Positions 17,985 through 27,029 of a stretch of DNA of 64,000 nt are shown here, in pieces. Source of the stretch: Lachnoclostridium sp. An131 (GTDB lineage Bacteria > Bacillota > Clostridia > Lachnospirales > Lachnospiraceae); NCBI RefSeq assembly GCF_002160825.1, contig NZ_NFLI01000004.1, positions 124,001 to 188,000 of the forward strand, read 5' to 3'. The stretch's first letter is position 1. The number at the start of each line of letters is the position of its first letter. The notes under the pieces were generated by a model. The model was not told the DNA's origin. It saw only the letters and a program-made list of their open reading frames with translations, and did no database searches. A program made the position numbers and the translations under genes.

Positions 17985-19325
17985 CTATGAAGAAACGGGG
18001 GGTATTATTCTCTCCAAAAGAGATTCTTTTGTATTATATTCCGGATGCTCAATCACAAGCTCCAAAAGCTGATTCAGGGTTCTTCCAAGCTCCGGCCCCG
18101 GCTGCATTCCCGCCTCGATGAGATCCCGGCCTGTCACTGCCAGGTCCTTCAAGGAAAGGCACTGCTGAGCCTCAAGAATCTTCTGGTACATCTCCTCTAT
18201 CCGGGCAAGCTCGTTCAGCTTTTCCTGGCGTACGTCCGGATTCTGCGCCATGATATCCGCCCGGCGTACCTTCAGGTAATCCGGAAACAGATCGGCCCCA
18301 ATCCGGTATACGGCCCGGCGCACGCTTCGCTGCGCCGCAGCAATCTGCAGGTCGTCATGAACCTGCACCAGCCTCGCCACCCTCTTCCGGGTATCATTGT
18401 CAAATTTCAGGCGGCGCAGAATACTGCCAGCCATCTCCGCTCCCTTCTGCGCGTGGCTGTAAAAATGATCGACACCGCACTCATCCGTAGTCCGAACCGG
18501 CGGCTTTCCGATATCATGAAGGAGAACTGCCAGACGCAGCACCTTGTCAGGCTCCACGAAGGGCAGAGCGCGCAGCGTATGCTCACCCACAGACCAGCAG
18601 TGATGCGGGTTGTTCTGGGGAGTATCCATGCAAGCGTCAAATTCAGGCAGAATCACTGCCGAAATTCCTGTTTCCCAGACCACACGGAATACCTCCGGAT
18701 GAGAGGATGTAAGAAGCTTCACAAGCTCTGTCTGGATCCGTTCCGCGCTGACCTTCCAAAGACGGGGCGCAAACTCGGAAAGCGCCGCCCTCGTCTTTTC
18801 CTCTATCGTAAAATCCAACTGGGCGGAAAAGCGCACAGCCCTCAAAATCCGCAGCGCATCCTCCGTGAATCTCTCCCTCGGATCGCCCACGCAGCGAATC
18901 CGCCTGCGCTCCAGATCCTCCAGGCCGCCGAAGGCGTCCACAAGGCCCTCCTTCTCATTATATGCCATGGCATTGACTGTAAAGTCCCGGCGCTTCAGAT
19001 CCTCCAGAAGGCTGGGCGTAAACGTCACCCTGTCAGGATGGCGGCCGTCCAGATACTCGCCGTCGATCCGGTAGGTCGTCACCTCAAAGCCTTCCTTTCC
19101 CTGCATCACCGTCACGGTTCCATGCTGGAGTCCAGTATCCAGCGTTCTCGGAAAGAGCGCCTTCACCTGCGAAGGCAGCGCGTTCGTCGTAATGTCCCAG
19201 TCCGCCGCGTCCCGCCCCAGAATAGCATCCCGGACGCAGCCGCCCACCACGTAGGCCTCAAAGCCGGCTTCCGTGAGGACTGAAATAATATGGCTTGCTT
19301 TTTCCGGGATCTGAATCTGGGGCAT
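17985..19325 (-). CDS. cca: CCA tRNA nucleotidyltransferase with HD domain
   Basis: Adds CCA to tRNA 3' ends. The nucleotidyltransferase head has VVGGCVRDAILGRDAADWD, the flexible loop region RRDFTVNAMAY and the NTP-selecting segment near EDALRILRAVRFS; the C-terminal half has an HD phosphohydrolase motif (LLHDIGKP). Length 446 is typical of the clostridial class II enzyme. Both tRNA genes in this window lack encoded CCA, so the enzyme is needed for synthesis and not only repair. ATG preceded by GAAAGGAAACGCTCC. Confidence 0.95.
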   Translation of the reverse strand: MPQIQIPEKASHIISVLTEAGFEAYVVGGCVRDAILGRDAADWDITTNALPSQVKALFPRTLDTGLQHGTVTVMQGKEGFEVTTYRIDGEYLDGRHPDRVTFTPSLLEDLKRRDFTVNAMAYNEKEGLVDAFGGLEDLERRRIRCVGDPRERFTEDALRILRAVRFSAQLDFTIEEKTRAALSEFAPRLWKVSAERIQTELVKLLTSSHPEVFRVVWETGISAVILPEFDACMDTPQNNPHHCWSVGEHTLRALPFVEPDKVLRLAVLLHDIGKPPVRTTDECGVDHFYSHAQKGAEMAGSILRRLKFDNDTRKRVARLVQVHDDLQIAAAQRSVRRAVYRIGADLFPDYLKVRRADIMAQNPDVRQEKLNELARIEEMYQKILEAQQCLSLKDLAVTGRDLIEAGMQPGPELGRTLNQLLELVIEHPEYNTKESLLERIIPPVSS

Positions 19326-19391
19326 GGAGCGTTTCCTTTCCGAAATGGATTCTCTACTGATTATTCTATTGGTTCTTCTATGGCCCTTGCC

Positions 19392-20831
19392 TTAGTACGC
19401 CTTGCCCCAGTAAACCATGGCCTTCGCAGGCTTTCCGCAGCAGACGCATACGTCTGAAAGCTTCTCCTGCTTAAAGGGCATGCAGCGGGCAGTGGCTGTA
19501 GTATCTTCCTTAATCTTATCCTCGCAGGCCTGATCGCCGCACCACATAGCACGCACAAAGCCCGGCTTTTCATTGATGGTCTTCACAAACTCCTCATAGG
19601 TCAGCGCGTCATAGGTGTGCGCGTCTCTGTGAGCCCGCGCGCGCTCCAGCATATCCTTCTGCATGGTATCCAGCACCTCTGCCAGCTTCGCGGACAGCTT
19701 ATCAAGAGAAACCACGATCTTCTCGCGGGTATCGCGGCGCACGATCACTGCCTGATTCGCCTCGATATCCTTCGGTCCGATCTCAATGCGGACCGGAATG
19801 CCCTTCATCTCCTGCTCAGAGAATTTCCATCCCGGGCTCTTGTCAGAATCATCCACCTTAACTGTAAAGCCGGCCTTCAGAAGCTCAGACTTAATCTCAT
19901 AGGCTTTATCCAGCACACCCTCCTTGTGCTGGGCGATCGGGATCACCATCACCTGGGTCGGCGCGATCCGCGGCGGCAGAACCAGGCCGCTGTTGTCTCC
20001 ATGCACCATAATGATCGCACCGATCATACGGGTCGTCATACCCCAGGAGGTCTGATGCACATACTGGAGTGTATTATCCTTTGCCGTATACTGAATGCCG
20101 AAGGCCTTCGCAAAGCCGTCGCCGAAATTATGGCTGGTTCCTGACTGAAGCGCCTTGCCATCATGCATCAGAGACTCGATCGTGTAGGTCGCCTCTGCTC
20201 CCGCGAATTTCTCCTTGTCCGTCTTGCGTCCGCGAATCACCGGAATCGCCAGAACCTCCTCACAGAAGTCCGCATACACGTTCAGCATCTGCTGCGTACG
20301 CTCCTCTGCCTCCTCTGCAGTCGCGTGAGCCGTATGTCCTTCCTGCCACAGGAACTCTCTGGAGCGCAGGAACGGACGCGTGGTCTTCTCCCACCGCACG
20401 ACAGAACACCACTGATTATATACCTTCGGCAGATCCCGGTAGGACTGGATCTCCTTCGCGTAGAAATCACAGAACAGAGTCTCCGAGGTAGGACGCACGC
20501 ACATACGCTCCTGCAGCGCTTCCGCGCCTCCATGAGTCACCCAGGCCACCTCCGGAGCAAAGCCCTCTACGTGATCCTTTTCCTTCTGAAGCAGGCTTTC
20601 CGGAATAAACATAGGCAGATAAACGTTCTCCACGCCCGTCTCCTTAAACCGCCTGTCCAGCTCCTTCTGAATATTTTCCCAAATCGCATAGCCTGCCGGC
20701 TTGATTACCATGCAGCCCTTTACGCTTGTATAATCTGTCAGCTCCGCTTTTTTTACAACATCCGTATACCACTGGGCGAAATCCACATCCATCGATGTAA
20801 TCTCTTCCACCAGTTTCTTCTCCTTCGCCAT
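19392..20831 (-). CDS. proS: prolyl-tRNA synthetase, archaeal/eukaryote-like type
   Basis: Charges tRNA-Pro. This 479-residue class II enzyme lacks the YbaK editing insertion of the usual bacterial form and has the C-terminal zinc-binding extension ([10 protein letters not shown] ... CVCCGKPAK) ending in WGKAY, the hallmark of the type shared with archaea and eukaryotes and found in many Clostridia. Motif 2 ([13 protein letters not shown]) and motif 3 ([16 protein letters not shown]) are intact. No T-box leader is seen; a plain promoter precedes it. Confidence 0.94.
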   Translation of the reverse strand: MAKEKKLVEEITSMDVDFAQWYTDVVKKAELTDYTSVKGCMVIKPAGYAIWENIQKELDRRFKETGVENVYLPMFIPESLLQKEKDHVEGFAPEVAWVTHGGAEALQERMCVRPTSETLFCDFYAKEIQSYRDLPKVYNQWCSVVRWEKTTRPFLRSREFLWQEGHTAHATAEEAEERTQQMLNVYADFCEEVLAIPVIRGRKTDKEKFAGAEATYTIESLMHDGKALQSGTSHNFGDGFAKAFGIQYTAKDNTLQYVHQTSWGMTTRMIGAIIMVHGDNSGLVLPPRIAPTQVMVIPIAQHKEGVLDKAYEIKSELLKAGFTVKVDDSDKSPGWKFSEQEMKGIPVRIEIGPKDIEANQAVIVRRDTREKIVVSLDKLSAKLAEVLDTMQKDMLERARAHRDAHTYDALTYEEFVKTINEKPGFVRAMWCGDQACEDKIKEDTTATARCMPFKQEKLSDVCVCCGKPAKAMVYWGKAY

Positions 20832-20909
20832 TTTCTCTCTCCTCTCGCCGCCCCGGGGCAGAATTTTCTATCATTGAGACTGCCCGTCAACAGGGCGTAT
20901 CTTCTAGTT

Positions 20910-20939
20910 ATTCTATCGCCCCGGCACAGGCTTTGTCAA
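20910..20939 (-). promoter_or_regulatory. sigma-A promoter of proS
   Basis: TTGACA (20934-20939), 18 bases, TAGAAT (20910-20915). Confidence 0.68.
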
Positions 20940-20948
20940 GACTTCTCT

Positions 20949-21086
20949 ATAATTCCCGTGATTCCTGCATACCGCTTTCTCTGCGTCTTTCTCACAATTC
21001 CCGCGCTCCGCTTTCTCTGCATTCTACTCACAGTTCCCGCGTTCCGCTTTCTCTGCATTCTACTCACAGTTCCCGCGTTCCGCTTA
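20949..21086. repeat. 36 bp tandem repeat, about 3.5 copies
   Basis: Copies at 20993-21028, 21029-21064 and a partial one at 21065-21086 are nearly identical; a degenerate 44 bp copy lies at 20949-20992. The shared core on the plus strand is TTCCCGCG(T/C)TCCGCTTTCTC. The partial copy holds the last codons (GTREL, stop) of the downstream-reading permease gene, so the array begins inside that gene's 3' end and extends towards proS. Confidence 0.85.
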
Positions 21087-22134
21087 AGCCCTCTGCCGCC
21101 GCTGCGTCCACCTGCCGCCAGAGCTCCTGAATCAGGAGCACGGAAAGAGGACCGAGAAGAATTCCGCCGAAGCCATAGAGCTTTACGCCTGCGTACACGC
21201 TGGCCAAAATGACAATAGGAAGAATGCCAAGCCTTCCTCCTATCAGCTTAGGCTCCAGAAGCTCCCTCGTCAGGACGCAGATTCCGTATGTGACCGCCAA
21301 AATCAGAGCCGCAGAATAATTTTTCTGAATGAACAGGAGAACCAGCGCCCAGGGGAGAAACACAGTTCCTGTCCCGAACACAGGCAGGGCGTCAAGGAAG
21401 CCGACGCCGATCCCCGCCAAAACAGGGTTCGACACCGTGCCGGACAGCCAGATGCCAGCTATGCAGAGCAGCATGACAAGACCCATGATTATGCACTGCG
21501 CCCGCAGATACCCGCCTACCGATCGCAGAATTCCCCGGATCACGGATACGATAGGTTCATATAGAGGCCATTTTTTTCCCATTGCGTGGATTTTTTCAAA
21601 GTCTGAGGCCATCAGAAGTACAGCGACTCCTGTTACCAGAAGGGCCGCTCCCCAGGAGCCCGCGCTCTTCAGAAACTCCCAGGAGCCGCCGAAAGCCCCG
21701 GGAAGAATATTCTGCCTGGCGTGATCCCGGAACACATTCAGCTGCTCTGTCACAAAGACACGCACATTCTCGGCATCCAGATGCATCAGCTCACTGATTC
21801 CATCACAGCATTCATAGAGAATACGCTCCGTCTCACCAGGATTCCCAAACCTTTCTGCCAGCCATTCAATCAGGCTTCCGATTCCTTTCCCAAGCCAGAC
21901 GCCTCCTGCTGCCAGAAGCGCCGCCGCAAGAATCAGAATCACCGCCATCACAACCGGAGGCTTCATATGAAGGCGCCGGTGAATCCAGCTAAGCCATGGC
22001 CAGCACCAGCATACCAGAAGGGCCGCAACAAAAAACGGAACCAAAAGAGGCACCAGGTACTTCATTCCCAGGTAAACGCCTGCTATGATTCCGATTTTTT
22101 TCCACAATACCTGATTCTTTCTTATCTGATCCAT
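21064..22134 (-). CDS. AI-2E/YtvI-type membrane permease
   Basis: Member of the AI-2E transporter superfamily (UPF0118), most like the sporulation membrane protein YtvI. About seven to eight hydrophobic segments: two at 15-60, one at 60-85, a long hydrophilic loop with an amphipathic region (90-150), then the C-terminal membrane block with LDALPVFGTGTVFLPWALVLL and EPKLIGGRLGILPIVILASVYAGVKLYGFGGILLGP. Substrate unknown. I start at the ATG with AAGGAG nine bases upstream, twelve codons inside the longer frame. The last codons lie in the 36 bp repeat. Confidence 0.8.
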   Translation of the reverse strand: MDQIRKNQVLWKKIGIIAGVYLGMKYLVPLLVPFFVAALLVCWCWPWLSWIHRRLHMKPPVVMAVILILAAALLAAGGVWLGKGIGSLIEWLAERFGNPGETERILYECCDGISELMHLDAENVRVFVTEQLNVFRDHARQNILPGAFGGSWEFLKSAGSWGAALLVTGVAVLLMASDFEKIHAMGKKWPLYEPIVSVIRGILRSVGGYLRAQCIIMGLVMLLCIAGIWLSGTVSNPVLAGIGVGFLDALPVFGTGTVFLPWALVLLFIQKNYSAALILAVTYGICVLTRELLEPKLIGGRLGILPIVILASVYAGVKLYGFGGILLGPLSVLLIQELWRQVDAAAAEGLSGTREL

Positions 22135-22180
22135 GGGCAGCCTCTCCTTCTGGTCCGTCTCCGAATTCATTTCCCGGGCC

Positions 22181-22459
22181 TTACCCTAAGTTGACAAGGG
22201 TATACACGGTCAGGACAGGGCTGTTTCGGCGTCCTGCTGCGTTGCTTTTCGCTCCGCGTACGTCCAGTACGCGTCGTTCATGCGCCTTGCAGGACGCCGA
22301 AACAGCCGCTGCCTGACTCTTCGACCTCCAGTAGGTCTGCTCCCGGTATTTTCAAGGAAACGGAATGAGGCGTACTGGACGTACGCCGATTGACGGTGAC
22401 GCAGAAAATACCGGGAGCAGACCGCTGGAGGCGTGTATGCCCTTATCAACTTAGGGTAA
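22181..22459. repeat. 279 bp palindromic element with three-stem architecture
   Basis: Terminal inverted repeats of 27 bp (22181-22207 and 22433-22459) match at 25 positions. They enclose hairpin A with perfect 19 bp arms (22219-22237 and 22289-22307) and hairpin B with about 28 bp arms (22325-22353 and 22404-22431, 21 bp perfect at the inner side). The apices of A and B are small hairpins (22256-22272 and 22370-22386) that are exact reverse complements of each other. No open frame is supported inside. It separates the YtvI-like gene from rluA. 22460-22587 holds nothing recognisable. Confidence 0.85.
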
Positions 22460-22587
22460 ATATATCTCGTCTCAGGCACATCATGAATTCAGAGGTAGTA
22501 TGCGCAAATCAGGAGATTTTACCCTGCTACATTCATCCAGCCGCAGCCAGTTCTATACATGCTGCGGCAGAAGAAAGTGGATTACCA

Positions 22588-23072
22588 TGTGGATAACTCG
22601 CTATTTTGTGGATAAAAAAGTGGAAAACACAGGATTTTGTGGTTTTATCTCAAATTTCATACATTTTCCGCTGATGGGATGCGTAAACTTAAGCCGATAT
22701 GCACACAGAGCCGGAAAGGAGTTGTCCACATTATCCACACAGTTTTCGACATGGGCCGGTCCGTATTTCCGATCTCCGGCAAGGGGCGTTCCCATACCGG
22801 CCATCTGCACACGGATTTGATGGTGCCGTCCCGTCTCCAGCCTGATTTCTACCAGCTCCCAGTCTCCTGACCGCTCCAGGATCCTGTAAAACAAAACCGC
22901 CTTTTTCGCCCCTGAATGGGAGGGCGGAACAATCTCAGAACGGTTTTCCTTTCCATTTTTACACAGGTAATCCACGCGTTTTACCCAGTTTTCCACCTTC
23001 TTTTCCACATTTTCAGGGGGTTTTCCACATGGATTCTGACTATTTGAGATATCCACACCAAGGTTATCCACA
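22588..23072. promoter_or_regulatory. cluster of DnaA boxes in and beside the RluA-type gene
   Basis: Four perfect TTATCCACA/TGTGGATAA boxes at 22588-22596, 22607-22615, 22731-22739 and 23064-23072, plus near matches TTGTCCACA (22722-22730), ATATCCACA (23049-23057) and two TTTTCCACA around 23003-23032. Nearly all lie within the coding region of the pseudouridine synthase gene. Confidence 0.75.
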
Positions 23073-23365
23073 ATATGGCGGACAGCCAGATAGGTCTTTT
23101 CCATCCTTCTCTCCGCCGACTGCCGGCTTAAGCCCGCTGCCGCCTTCGGCGTCAGCGCAAATACGACCAGTCCCTCCACAGGCTGGTCAAGGCGGTGTAC
23201 AATCCCGAGGTACGGCGCTCCCTTGCCGGGATTTTTGGCGTGCAGATAATTTTTTACCAGACTTTCGCAGTCTTTTACGCCCACACGGGCGCTCTGAACG
23301 GGAACACCCGCTGGCTTGTACAAAACCAGCAGGTGCTCATCCTCATAAACAATGTGTAATTCCAT
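22601..23365 (-). CDS. RluA-family RNA pseudouridine synthase
   Basis: Converts uridine to pseudouridine in rRNA or tRNA; the target cannot be told. The 254 residues have the catalytic motif HRLDQPVEGLVVF with its Asp, YLAVRH, and the C-terminal LETGRHHQIRVQMAGMGTPLAGDRKYG. Between YLAV and the C-terminal part lies an unusual segment of about 50 residues (VDNLGVDISNSQ ... VENWVKRVDYLC), and a second one near the end (VENCVDNVDNSF); both are encoded by DnaA-box-like DNA. It starts four bases after the pgi stop and may depend on that transcript. Confidence 0.86.
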   Translation of the reverse strand: MELHIVYEDEHLLVLYKPAGVPVQSARVGVKDCESLVKNYLHAKNPGKGAPYLGIVHRLDQPVEGLVVFALTPKAAAGLSRQSAERRMEKTYLAVRHIVDNLGVDISNSQNPCGKPPENVEKKVENWVKRVDYLCKNGKENRSEIVPPSHSGAKKAVLFYRILERSGDWELVEIRLETGRHHQIRVQMAGMGTPLAGDRKYGPAHVENCVDNVDNSFPALCAYRLKFTHPISGKCMKFEIKPQNPVFSTFLSTK

Positions 23366-23368
23366 AGC

Positions 23369-24718
23369 TTACAGTCTCTTCAGAAGCTCCTCGCGCTCCT
23401 TCTCATAGCCGGGCTTTCCAAGCAGGGCAAACATATTCTTCTTGTAAGCCTCCACGCCAGGCTGATTGAACGGATTTACGCCCAGAATATATCCGCTTAC
23501 GCCTACCGCGAACTCAAAGAAGTAGAAGAGCTGGCCCAGGCAGTACTCGTCCTGGCACGGGATATTGATGCGCAGATTCGGTACGTTTCCGTCTGTATGA
23601 GCCAGAACCGTTCCGTTCATCGCGTTCTTATTCACAAAGTCAACAGTCTTTCCGGCAAGATAATTCAGGCCGTCCAGATCCACCGGCTCCTCCTGAATCG
23701 TCACCTCTGCCGGGCTCTCCTCCACATTCAGTACCGTCTCAAACATGTTGCGCGGTCCGTCCTGGATCGTCTGTCCCATAGAATGAAGATCGGTAGAGAG
23801 ATCTACGGAAGCCGGGAAGATTCCCTTCTGATCCTTGCCCTCGCTCTCTCCATAGAGCTGCTTCCACCATTCCGACACGTAATGCAGGCTCGGCTCATAG
23901 TTTGCCAGTACCTCAATGAGCTTGCCCTTGCGAAGCAGGATGTTGCGGATCGCCGCATACTGAAGCGCGCTGTTCTCCGCAAAGGGAGCGTTCAGGGCCT
24001 CTTCTCTGGCTGCTGCCGTTCCTTCCATCAGCTTCTGAATATCTGCTCCGCTCACTGCGATGGGAAGCAGGCCTACTGCAGTCGTCACAGAGAAGCGTCC
24101 GCCTACATTGTCCGGGATCACGAAGGACTCATATCCCTTCTCATCTGCCAGCTTCTTCAGGGCTCCTCTCGCCTTGTCCGTCGTCGCGTAAATTCTCTTC
24201 GCAGCCTCAGCCTCGCCATACTTCTTCTCCAGCATTTCCTTGAAGATACGGAATGCAATGGCGGGCTCCGTGGTTGTTCCGGACTTGGAGATTACATTGA
24301 TGGAAAAGTCCCTGTCCCCAATCACATCGATCAGGTCTTTGATATATTTGCTGCTGATACTGTTTCCTACAAAATAAATCTCCGGCGCCTTGCGCACTTC
24401 TTTGGATACCACATTGTAGAAGCTGTGCTTCAGGAAATCAATCGCCGCTCTGGCTCCCAGATAGGATCCTCCGATACCGATTACCAGCAGAAGCTCAGAA
24501 TCCTCGCGAATCTTGTCCGCCGCCTTCTGGATGCGCGCAAACTCTTCCTTGTCGTAATTCACCGGAAGATCAATCCAGCCGATGAAATCATTTCCAGCTC
24601 CCTTGCCGGATACCAGAAGCTCCTTTGCGTTCTCCGCAATCGCCTGCATGCTTCGAATCTCGTCCTCGCCAATTACGTTCAGTGCTTTGGAATAGTCAAA
24701 TGAAATCTTATTGCTCAT
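23369..24718 (-). CDS. pgi: glucose-6-phosphate isomerase
   Basis: Interconverts glucose 6-phosphate and fructose 6-phosphate. The 449 residues are typical of the Firmicute enzyme: [18 protein letters not shown] near the start, [15 protein letters not shown] phosphate-binding loop, and the C-terminal [21 protein letters not shown] with the catalytic Lys. It shares its substrate with the phosphoglucomutase upstream. Own promoter; rluA follows directly. Confidence 0.96.
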   Translation of the reverse strand: MSNKISFDYSKALNVIGEDEIRSMQAIAENAKELLVSGKGAGNDFIGWIDLPVNYDKEEFARIQKAADKIREDSELLLVIGIGGSYLGARAAIDFLKHSFYNVVSKEVRKAPEIYFVGNSISSKYIKDLIDVIGDRDFSINVISKSGTTTEPAIAFRIFKEMLEKKYGEAEAAKRIYATTDKARGALKKLADEKGYESFVIPDNVGGRFSVTTAVGLLPIAVSGADIQKLMEGTAAAREEALNAPFAENSALQYAAIRNILLRKGKLIEVLANYEPSLHYVSEWWKQLYGESEGKDQKGIFPASVDLSTDLHSMGQTIQDGPRNMFETVLNVEESPAEVTIQEEPVDLDGLNYLAGKTVDFVNKNAMNGTVLAHTDGNVPNLRINIPCQDEYCLGQLFYFFEFAVGVSGYILGVNPFNQPGVEAYKKNMFALLGKPGYEKEREELLKRL

Positions 24719-24766
24719 TTTTGTTTTCTTCCTTTCTTTGCGCTGGCTTATGCCGCCTATGCTTTC

Positions 24767-24795
24767 ATTCTAGCAAATGCTGCCATACGGATCAA
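24767..24795 (-). promoter_or_regulatory. sigma-A promoter of pgi
   Basis: TTGATC (24790-24795), 17 bases, TAGAAT (24767-24772). Confidence 0.62.
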
Positions 24796-24842
24796 GTTCC
24801 AGTCCAAAAATTCTGAGCGAAAAGACAGCAAAAACCATAAGT

Positions 24843-25130
24843 TCAGCCCAAAAATTCCGTCAGCACCTCGTCCAGCACCCGTTCCTCCGATGCGCTCAAC
24901 GGAGGCTTCTCAGATTTTTCTTCCGCCGCCTCTGCCTTCTGCCCTTCCTCCGCGTCCCTCTCTTCCTGAAAATTCGGATAGCTCTCCGCCGCTCTCACAC
25001 TCAGATTGCTCCTTAAAAGCTCTCTTTTACTTTCCTTTACAATCCCGGAAATTTCCCGGACATCAGCCCACAGATAAAGCAGAATCACCAGCAATACCGC
25101 CCAGGCTGCTATGATAAACACCCGAAACAT
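24843..25130 (-). CDS. small membrane-anchored protein of unknown function
   Basis: The 95 residues comprise one N-terminal membrane segment (FRVFIIAAWAVLLVILLYLW, residues 2-21), a basic stretch, and an acidic Glu/Ala-rich tail ending LDEVLTEFLG. I do not recognise the family. The ATG is preceded by GGGGAGGAATTGGA, a good ribosome binding site. It lies between pgi and mtnN on the same strand, and the mtnN terminator separates it from that gene. Probably a real gene because of start signal and membrane segment. Confidence 0.6.
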   Translation of the reverse strand: MFRVFIIAAWAVLLVILLYLWADVREISGIVKESKRELLRSNLSVRAAESYPNFQEERDAEEGQKAEAAEEKSEKPPLSASEERVLDEVLTEFLG

Positions 25131-25224
25131 TCCAATTCCTCCCCGCTTGTCCTGATTTTCCTTCCCGGACGGCAGTCCCGCCGGCTCCGGATCCTGCTTC
25201 CATTATACGCCTGCCCGGAACAGA

Positions 25225-25278
25225 TAAAAAGAGCAGGCGCCTGTCAGAATACGTCCCACTCTGACAAAATGCCTGCTC
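25225..25278 (-). terminator. intrinsic terminator after mtnN
   Basis: Minus-strand stem GAGCAGGC ... GCCTGCTC (25231-25278) with an inner GTCAGA/TCTGAC pairing, followed by TTTTTAT. Confidence 0.85.
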
Positions 25279-25353
25279 ATTCCTGCTTTTTCCTTTTTTA
25301 TTCCCGCAGCCTCTCCCCTGGAGACCTTCCCGTCCTGCGTCACGACGCCAGTC

Positions 25354-26067
25354 TTAAAACGCGTCTTCCGGAATCCGGGATACAAAATTCTCTACCAGCT
25401 TCACACTGTGCTCGATCGCCTTCTTTTCAAATTCCGGATAATCCATCGACGCGCTGTCGTCTGCCTTATCCGAAATAGCCCGCACAATCACAAACGGCAC
25501 CTTATTCAGATAAGCTGCCTGCGCGATAGCCGCTCCTTCCATCTCCGTGCAGCAGCCTTCCGTCCAGGAGGCGATCTCTTCCTTTATCTCACGTCCCGCC
25601 ACAAACTGATCGCCTGTCACAATCCGGCCCACAAATGCATGAATCTCCGGATTCACCTCTTCACATGCCGCCTTCGCCAGCGCAATCAGCTCCTCATCTG
25701 CCGGAAAGCTGAGCGTGTCCATGCGCGGAATCTCTCCCCTTGCATATCCAAAGGCTCTGGCATCCATATCATGCTGCACCGCATCAGAAGAAATCACAAT
25801 ATCTCCGATGTCAATCTCCGCTTTCAGGGAACCCGCGATTCCCGTATTGATCAGCCGGTTCACATTGAACACATCCACCAGTATCTGAGCGCACAGCCCT
25901 GCGTTCACCTTTCCGATTCCGCTCCGCACCAGCACGACCTCATGACTGTTCAGGCGTCCCTGATAAAACTCCATAGACGCCTTCTTCACTACAACCTCTA
26001 TCTCCATCTTTTCTTTCAAAAGAATAATTTCCTCTTCCATCGCTCCGATGATGCCTGTTCTTCCCAT
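25354..26067 (-). CDS. mtnN: 5'-methylthioadenosine/S-adenosylhomocysteine nucleosidase
   Basis: Cleaves adenine from MTA and SAH, recycling by-products of SAM-dependent reactions and providing the AI-2 precursor. The 237 residues match the family: TGIIGAMEEEIILLKEKM, VRSGIGKVNAG, NTGIAGSL, VTGDQFVAG, MEGAAIAQ with the purine-binding Glu and AISDKAD with the catalytic Asp. I use the ATG at 26067 (GAGG six bases before, start MGRTGIIGAMEEE), not the one nine codons upstream. Followed by a strong terminator. Confidence 0.95.
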   Translation of the reverse strand: MGRTGIIGAMEEEIILLKEKMEIEVVVKKASMEFYQGRLNSHEVVLVRSGIGKVNAGLCAQILVDVFNVNRLINTGIAGSLKAEIDIGDIVISSDAVQHDMDARAFGYARGEIPRMDTLSFPADEELIALAKAACEEVNPEIHAFVGRIVTGDQFVAGREIKEEIASWTEGCCTEMEGAAIAQAAYLNKVPFVIVRAISDKADDSASMDYPEFEKKAIEHSVKLVENFVSRIPEDAF

Positions 26068-26258
26068 ATCCGTCCTCAACCTCACTTTCCGCATTCATTC
26101 CCGTAAGCTGTAAGCCAAATGCCTCTCCCGGGCGCCATTTGGCTGTTTTCATCCGTTTCCAATTATTTTACCAACAGTTCCATATAATTTCAACCCATTT
26201 CGGGTTTCTGCATTTCCGCCCTTTCTTTTCTCTCTTTTTCATATTCTTTCCGGAACAG

Positions 26259-26294
26259 AAAAACCGGCAGGGATATAACGCCCTGCCGGTTTTT
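26259..26294. terminator. bidirectional intrinsic terminator
   Basis: Perfect 14 bp arms AAAAACCGGCAGGG and complement around an 8 base loop. It ends the transcript of the secreted-protein gene on the minus strand after a long AT-rich 3' region (26295-26462). Confidence 0.85.
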
Positions 26295-26462
26295 CTGAGT
26301 TCTTTTCAGAACTTTGAAAAGGTGTGTTGAGTGTTTTGTTAATAGTTTTTTATCAAGTGTGTGTTACCTTATATAAGGATTTTTTTATACCATATTCAGT
26401 TGTCTTTTGGTTTTGCTGTTGCTTTTAGGTGATTTGATCCCGGTGGGGTATGGATGGCGGGA

Positions 26463-26960
26463 TCAGGATGCTTTCAAAGCACGGGTTTGCGTGCTGCTCG
26501 TTTCTGTTGTGGAACCTTCTGTGACGCTATGCACACCGCGCGCGCAATACCATCTACCAGAAGTTACGCTGATATTAGCCTCGCTGCCATGACAGGATGA
26601 TGCATTCTGTTTCTCAAAATGATACACACCAATAGTTCCAAAGCTACTTCCGCCATTGGTACTTTCATCCAGATACACACCAACTTTGACATAGTCACAG
26701 ACAGAATGGGCATTTGTCGTACCGGAAACGCTTACCTTCCCAGTCCCAGCTTTCTTTATCCCGCTAGTTCCACTTTGCAGATAGGTCCCTCTTGCTATTC
26801 CAAACCAATTGTCAATCGCTTCATCTTCTGTAGTGATATATTCATGGTATCCAGGCACTGACACCTCTTCCGCCCTACTTGTCAATACCTGAGTATTCCA
26901 AAGGCAAATTCCCAGCGCAATGCACATGATATCTACTACCACTTTCTTGATATTTCTCAT
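26463..26960 (-). CDS. secreted protein of unknown function
   Basis: The 165 residues begin with a signal-peptide-like segment (KKVVVDIMCIALGICLWNTQVLTSRAEE, cleavage likely after RAEE or before). The mature part has repeated short beta-type Gly/Ser/Thr segments (YLQSGTSGIKKAGTGKVSVSG), CDYVKVGVYLDESTNGGSSF and a Cys pair. It resembles small secreted proteins annotated as DUF6147 in Lachnospiraceae, but that is from memory. It lies 69 bases downstream of the DUF4367-like anti-sigma gene on the same strand and may belong to its stress response. Base composition is lower in GC than the core. Confidence 0.65.
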   Translation of the reverse strand: MRNIKKVVVDIMCIALGICLWNTQVLTSRAEEVSVPGYHEYITTEDEAIDNWFGIARGTYLQSGTSGIKKAGTGKVSVSGTTNAHSVCDYVKVGVYLDESTNGGSSFGTIGVYHFEKQNASSCHGSEANISVTSGRWYCARGVHSVTEGSTTETSSTQTRALKAS

Positions 26961-27029
26961 TACCTCCCTCCTTTCATATAAATTTTGAAATTAGCAACTA
27001 CAATAAAAATACGAATAGAAACTAAAAAA

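Noticed and set aside
20832-20948. T-box leader for proS
   Set aside because: No GGTGG T-box core or terminator hairpin is present, only a promoter and short leader. The same holds upstream of serS.
20949-21086. Regularly spaced repeat units that could suggest a CRISPR array
   Set aside because: The units are directly adjacent 36 bp copies without unique spacers and begin inside a gene's 3' end; no cas gene is present.
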